Positions 63,781-64,000 of a stretch of 64,000 bases of DNA are shown here, piece by piece. The stretch's first letter is position 1. The number at the start of each line of letters is the position of its first letter. This stretch comes from Wocania_A sp965224845. GTDB taxonomy: Bacteria > Bacteroidota > Bacteroidia > Flavobacteriales > Flavobacteriaceae. The notes below the pieces were generated by a model. The model was not told where the DNA came from. It saw only the letters and a program-made list of their open reading frames with translations, and searched no databases. A program made the translations under genes and the position numbers. The stretch covers positions 1 to 64,000 of the forward strand of contig CBDDAJ010000033.1 in assembly GCA_965224845.1 (NCBI GenBank), written 5' to 3'.

Positions 63781-64000
63781 ATGGCCGACTTTTTAAGAAT
63801 ATATGAGGAGAATCCCAACCCAATGGCGATCGAAAATGTGGTTGCTATTCTAAAGCGCGGCGGTCTGATTATTTATCCCACCGATACCATCTATGGTTTG
63901 GGTTGTGATATTACTAACATAAAAGCTTTAGAGCGTATTGCAAAAATTAAGCAGGTAAAACTTGAAAAGGCGAACTTTTCGTTTGTTTGTCACGATTTAA
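63781..64000 (+). CDS. L-threonylcarbamoyladenylate synthase (Sua5/YciO/YrdC family), N-terminal part
   Basis: The frame opens with MADFLRIYEENPNPMAIENV and runs off the window. The YrdC core motif IIYPTDTIYGLGCDITN is present, with the nearby basic segment IAKIKQVKLEKAN. In tRNA modification TsaC/Sua5 makes threonylcarbamoyl-AMP for the t6A37 modification. The paralogue YciO is possible since the end is missing. The start is 47 bases from the divergent esterase gene. Confidence 0.85.
   Translation, partial: MADFLRIYEENPNPMAIENVVAILKRGGLIIYPTDTIYGLGCDITNIKALERIAKIKQVKLEKANFSFVCHDL

Overview
The window is 64 kb of AT-rich, gene-dense DNA from a member of the Bacteroidota, most likely a marine-type Flavobacteriaceae. 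Evidence for this: a giant SprB/PKD-repeat protein with a type IX secretion (gliding-motility type) C-terminus next to a PorP/SprF gene; SusC-like carboxypeptidase-regulatory and plug sequence; bacillithiol synthesis (BshA); absence of Shine-Dalgarno sequences; several TTG/GTG starts; and promoter-like TTG-N(17-21)-TAnnTTTG pairs. No tRNA, rRNA, CRISPR array, integrase or complete insertion sequence was seen.

Layout. 1-3.6 kb: end of a BadF/NAGK-type kinase, a ModF-like double ABC ATPase, a hybrid histidine kinase and RidA. 3.6-11.6 kb: envelope and electron-transfer block, with LptD divergent from an amidase, an MCE protein, two HdrC/HdrB-like Fe-S proteins split by a hairpin repeat, a small membrane protein and a conserved protein often mislabelled as an ABC ATPase. 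11.7-17.3 kb: SerB, a GH3/beta-lactamase-type fusion and BshA. 17.4-25.3 kb: a Gfo/Idh-DoxX pair, an outer-membrane barrel, a YdiJ-like FAD/Fe-S dehydrogenase, an LpxH-like phosphoesterase and AroC. 25.6-32.7 kb: a co-directional run with a dicarboxylate/glutamate symporter, a frameshifted glutathione-synthase-like ATP-grasp ligase, an RDD membrane protein, a rhodanese, an N-formylglutamate amidohydrolase-like protein and a DUF1704/QEGLA metallopeptidase. 32.8-45.7 kb: a DUF4139 protein with an embedded SusC-like plug, a DCC1 thiol protein, a TPR/HTH membrane regulator, MutS2, a DUF2911-TPR protein, RecG carrying an in-frame DUF559 nuclease insert, and an M1 aminopeptidase. 45.8-53 kb: PorP/SprF and a frameshifted ~2,030-codon adhesin-like protein. 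53-64 kb: patatin, a DUF7935-like/glutamate-synthase-like/M20 operon, UvrD/PcrA, a CPBP membrane protein, a triple CBM48 protein overlapping an aspartyl protease, an esterase lipoprotein, and the start of a Sua5/YrdC gene.

Most interesting points: the ATP-grasp / formylglutamate-amidohydrolase / DUF1704 locus, which could be an amino-acid ligation-and-removal system; the DUF559 element sitting between helicase motifs of RecG without breaking the frame; the plug domain without a barrel inside a DUF4139 protein; and a set of short hairpin repeats between genes. Two genes carry single-base frameshifts next to short C runs, so either recent pseudogenization or base-call errors must be considered. 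All functional calls come from reading motifs by eye; no database search was run.
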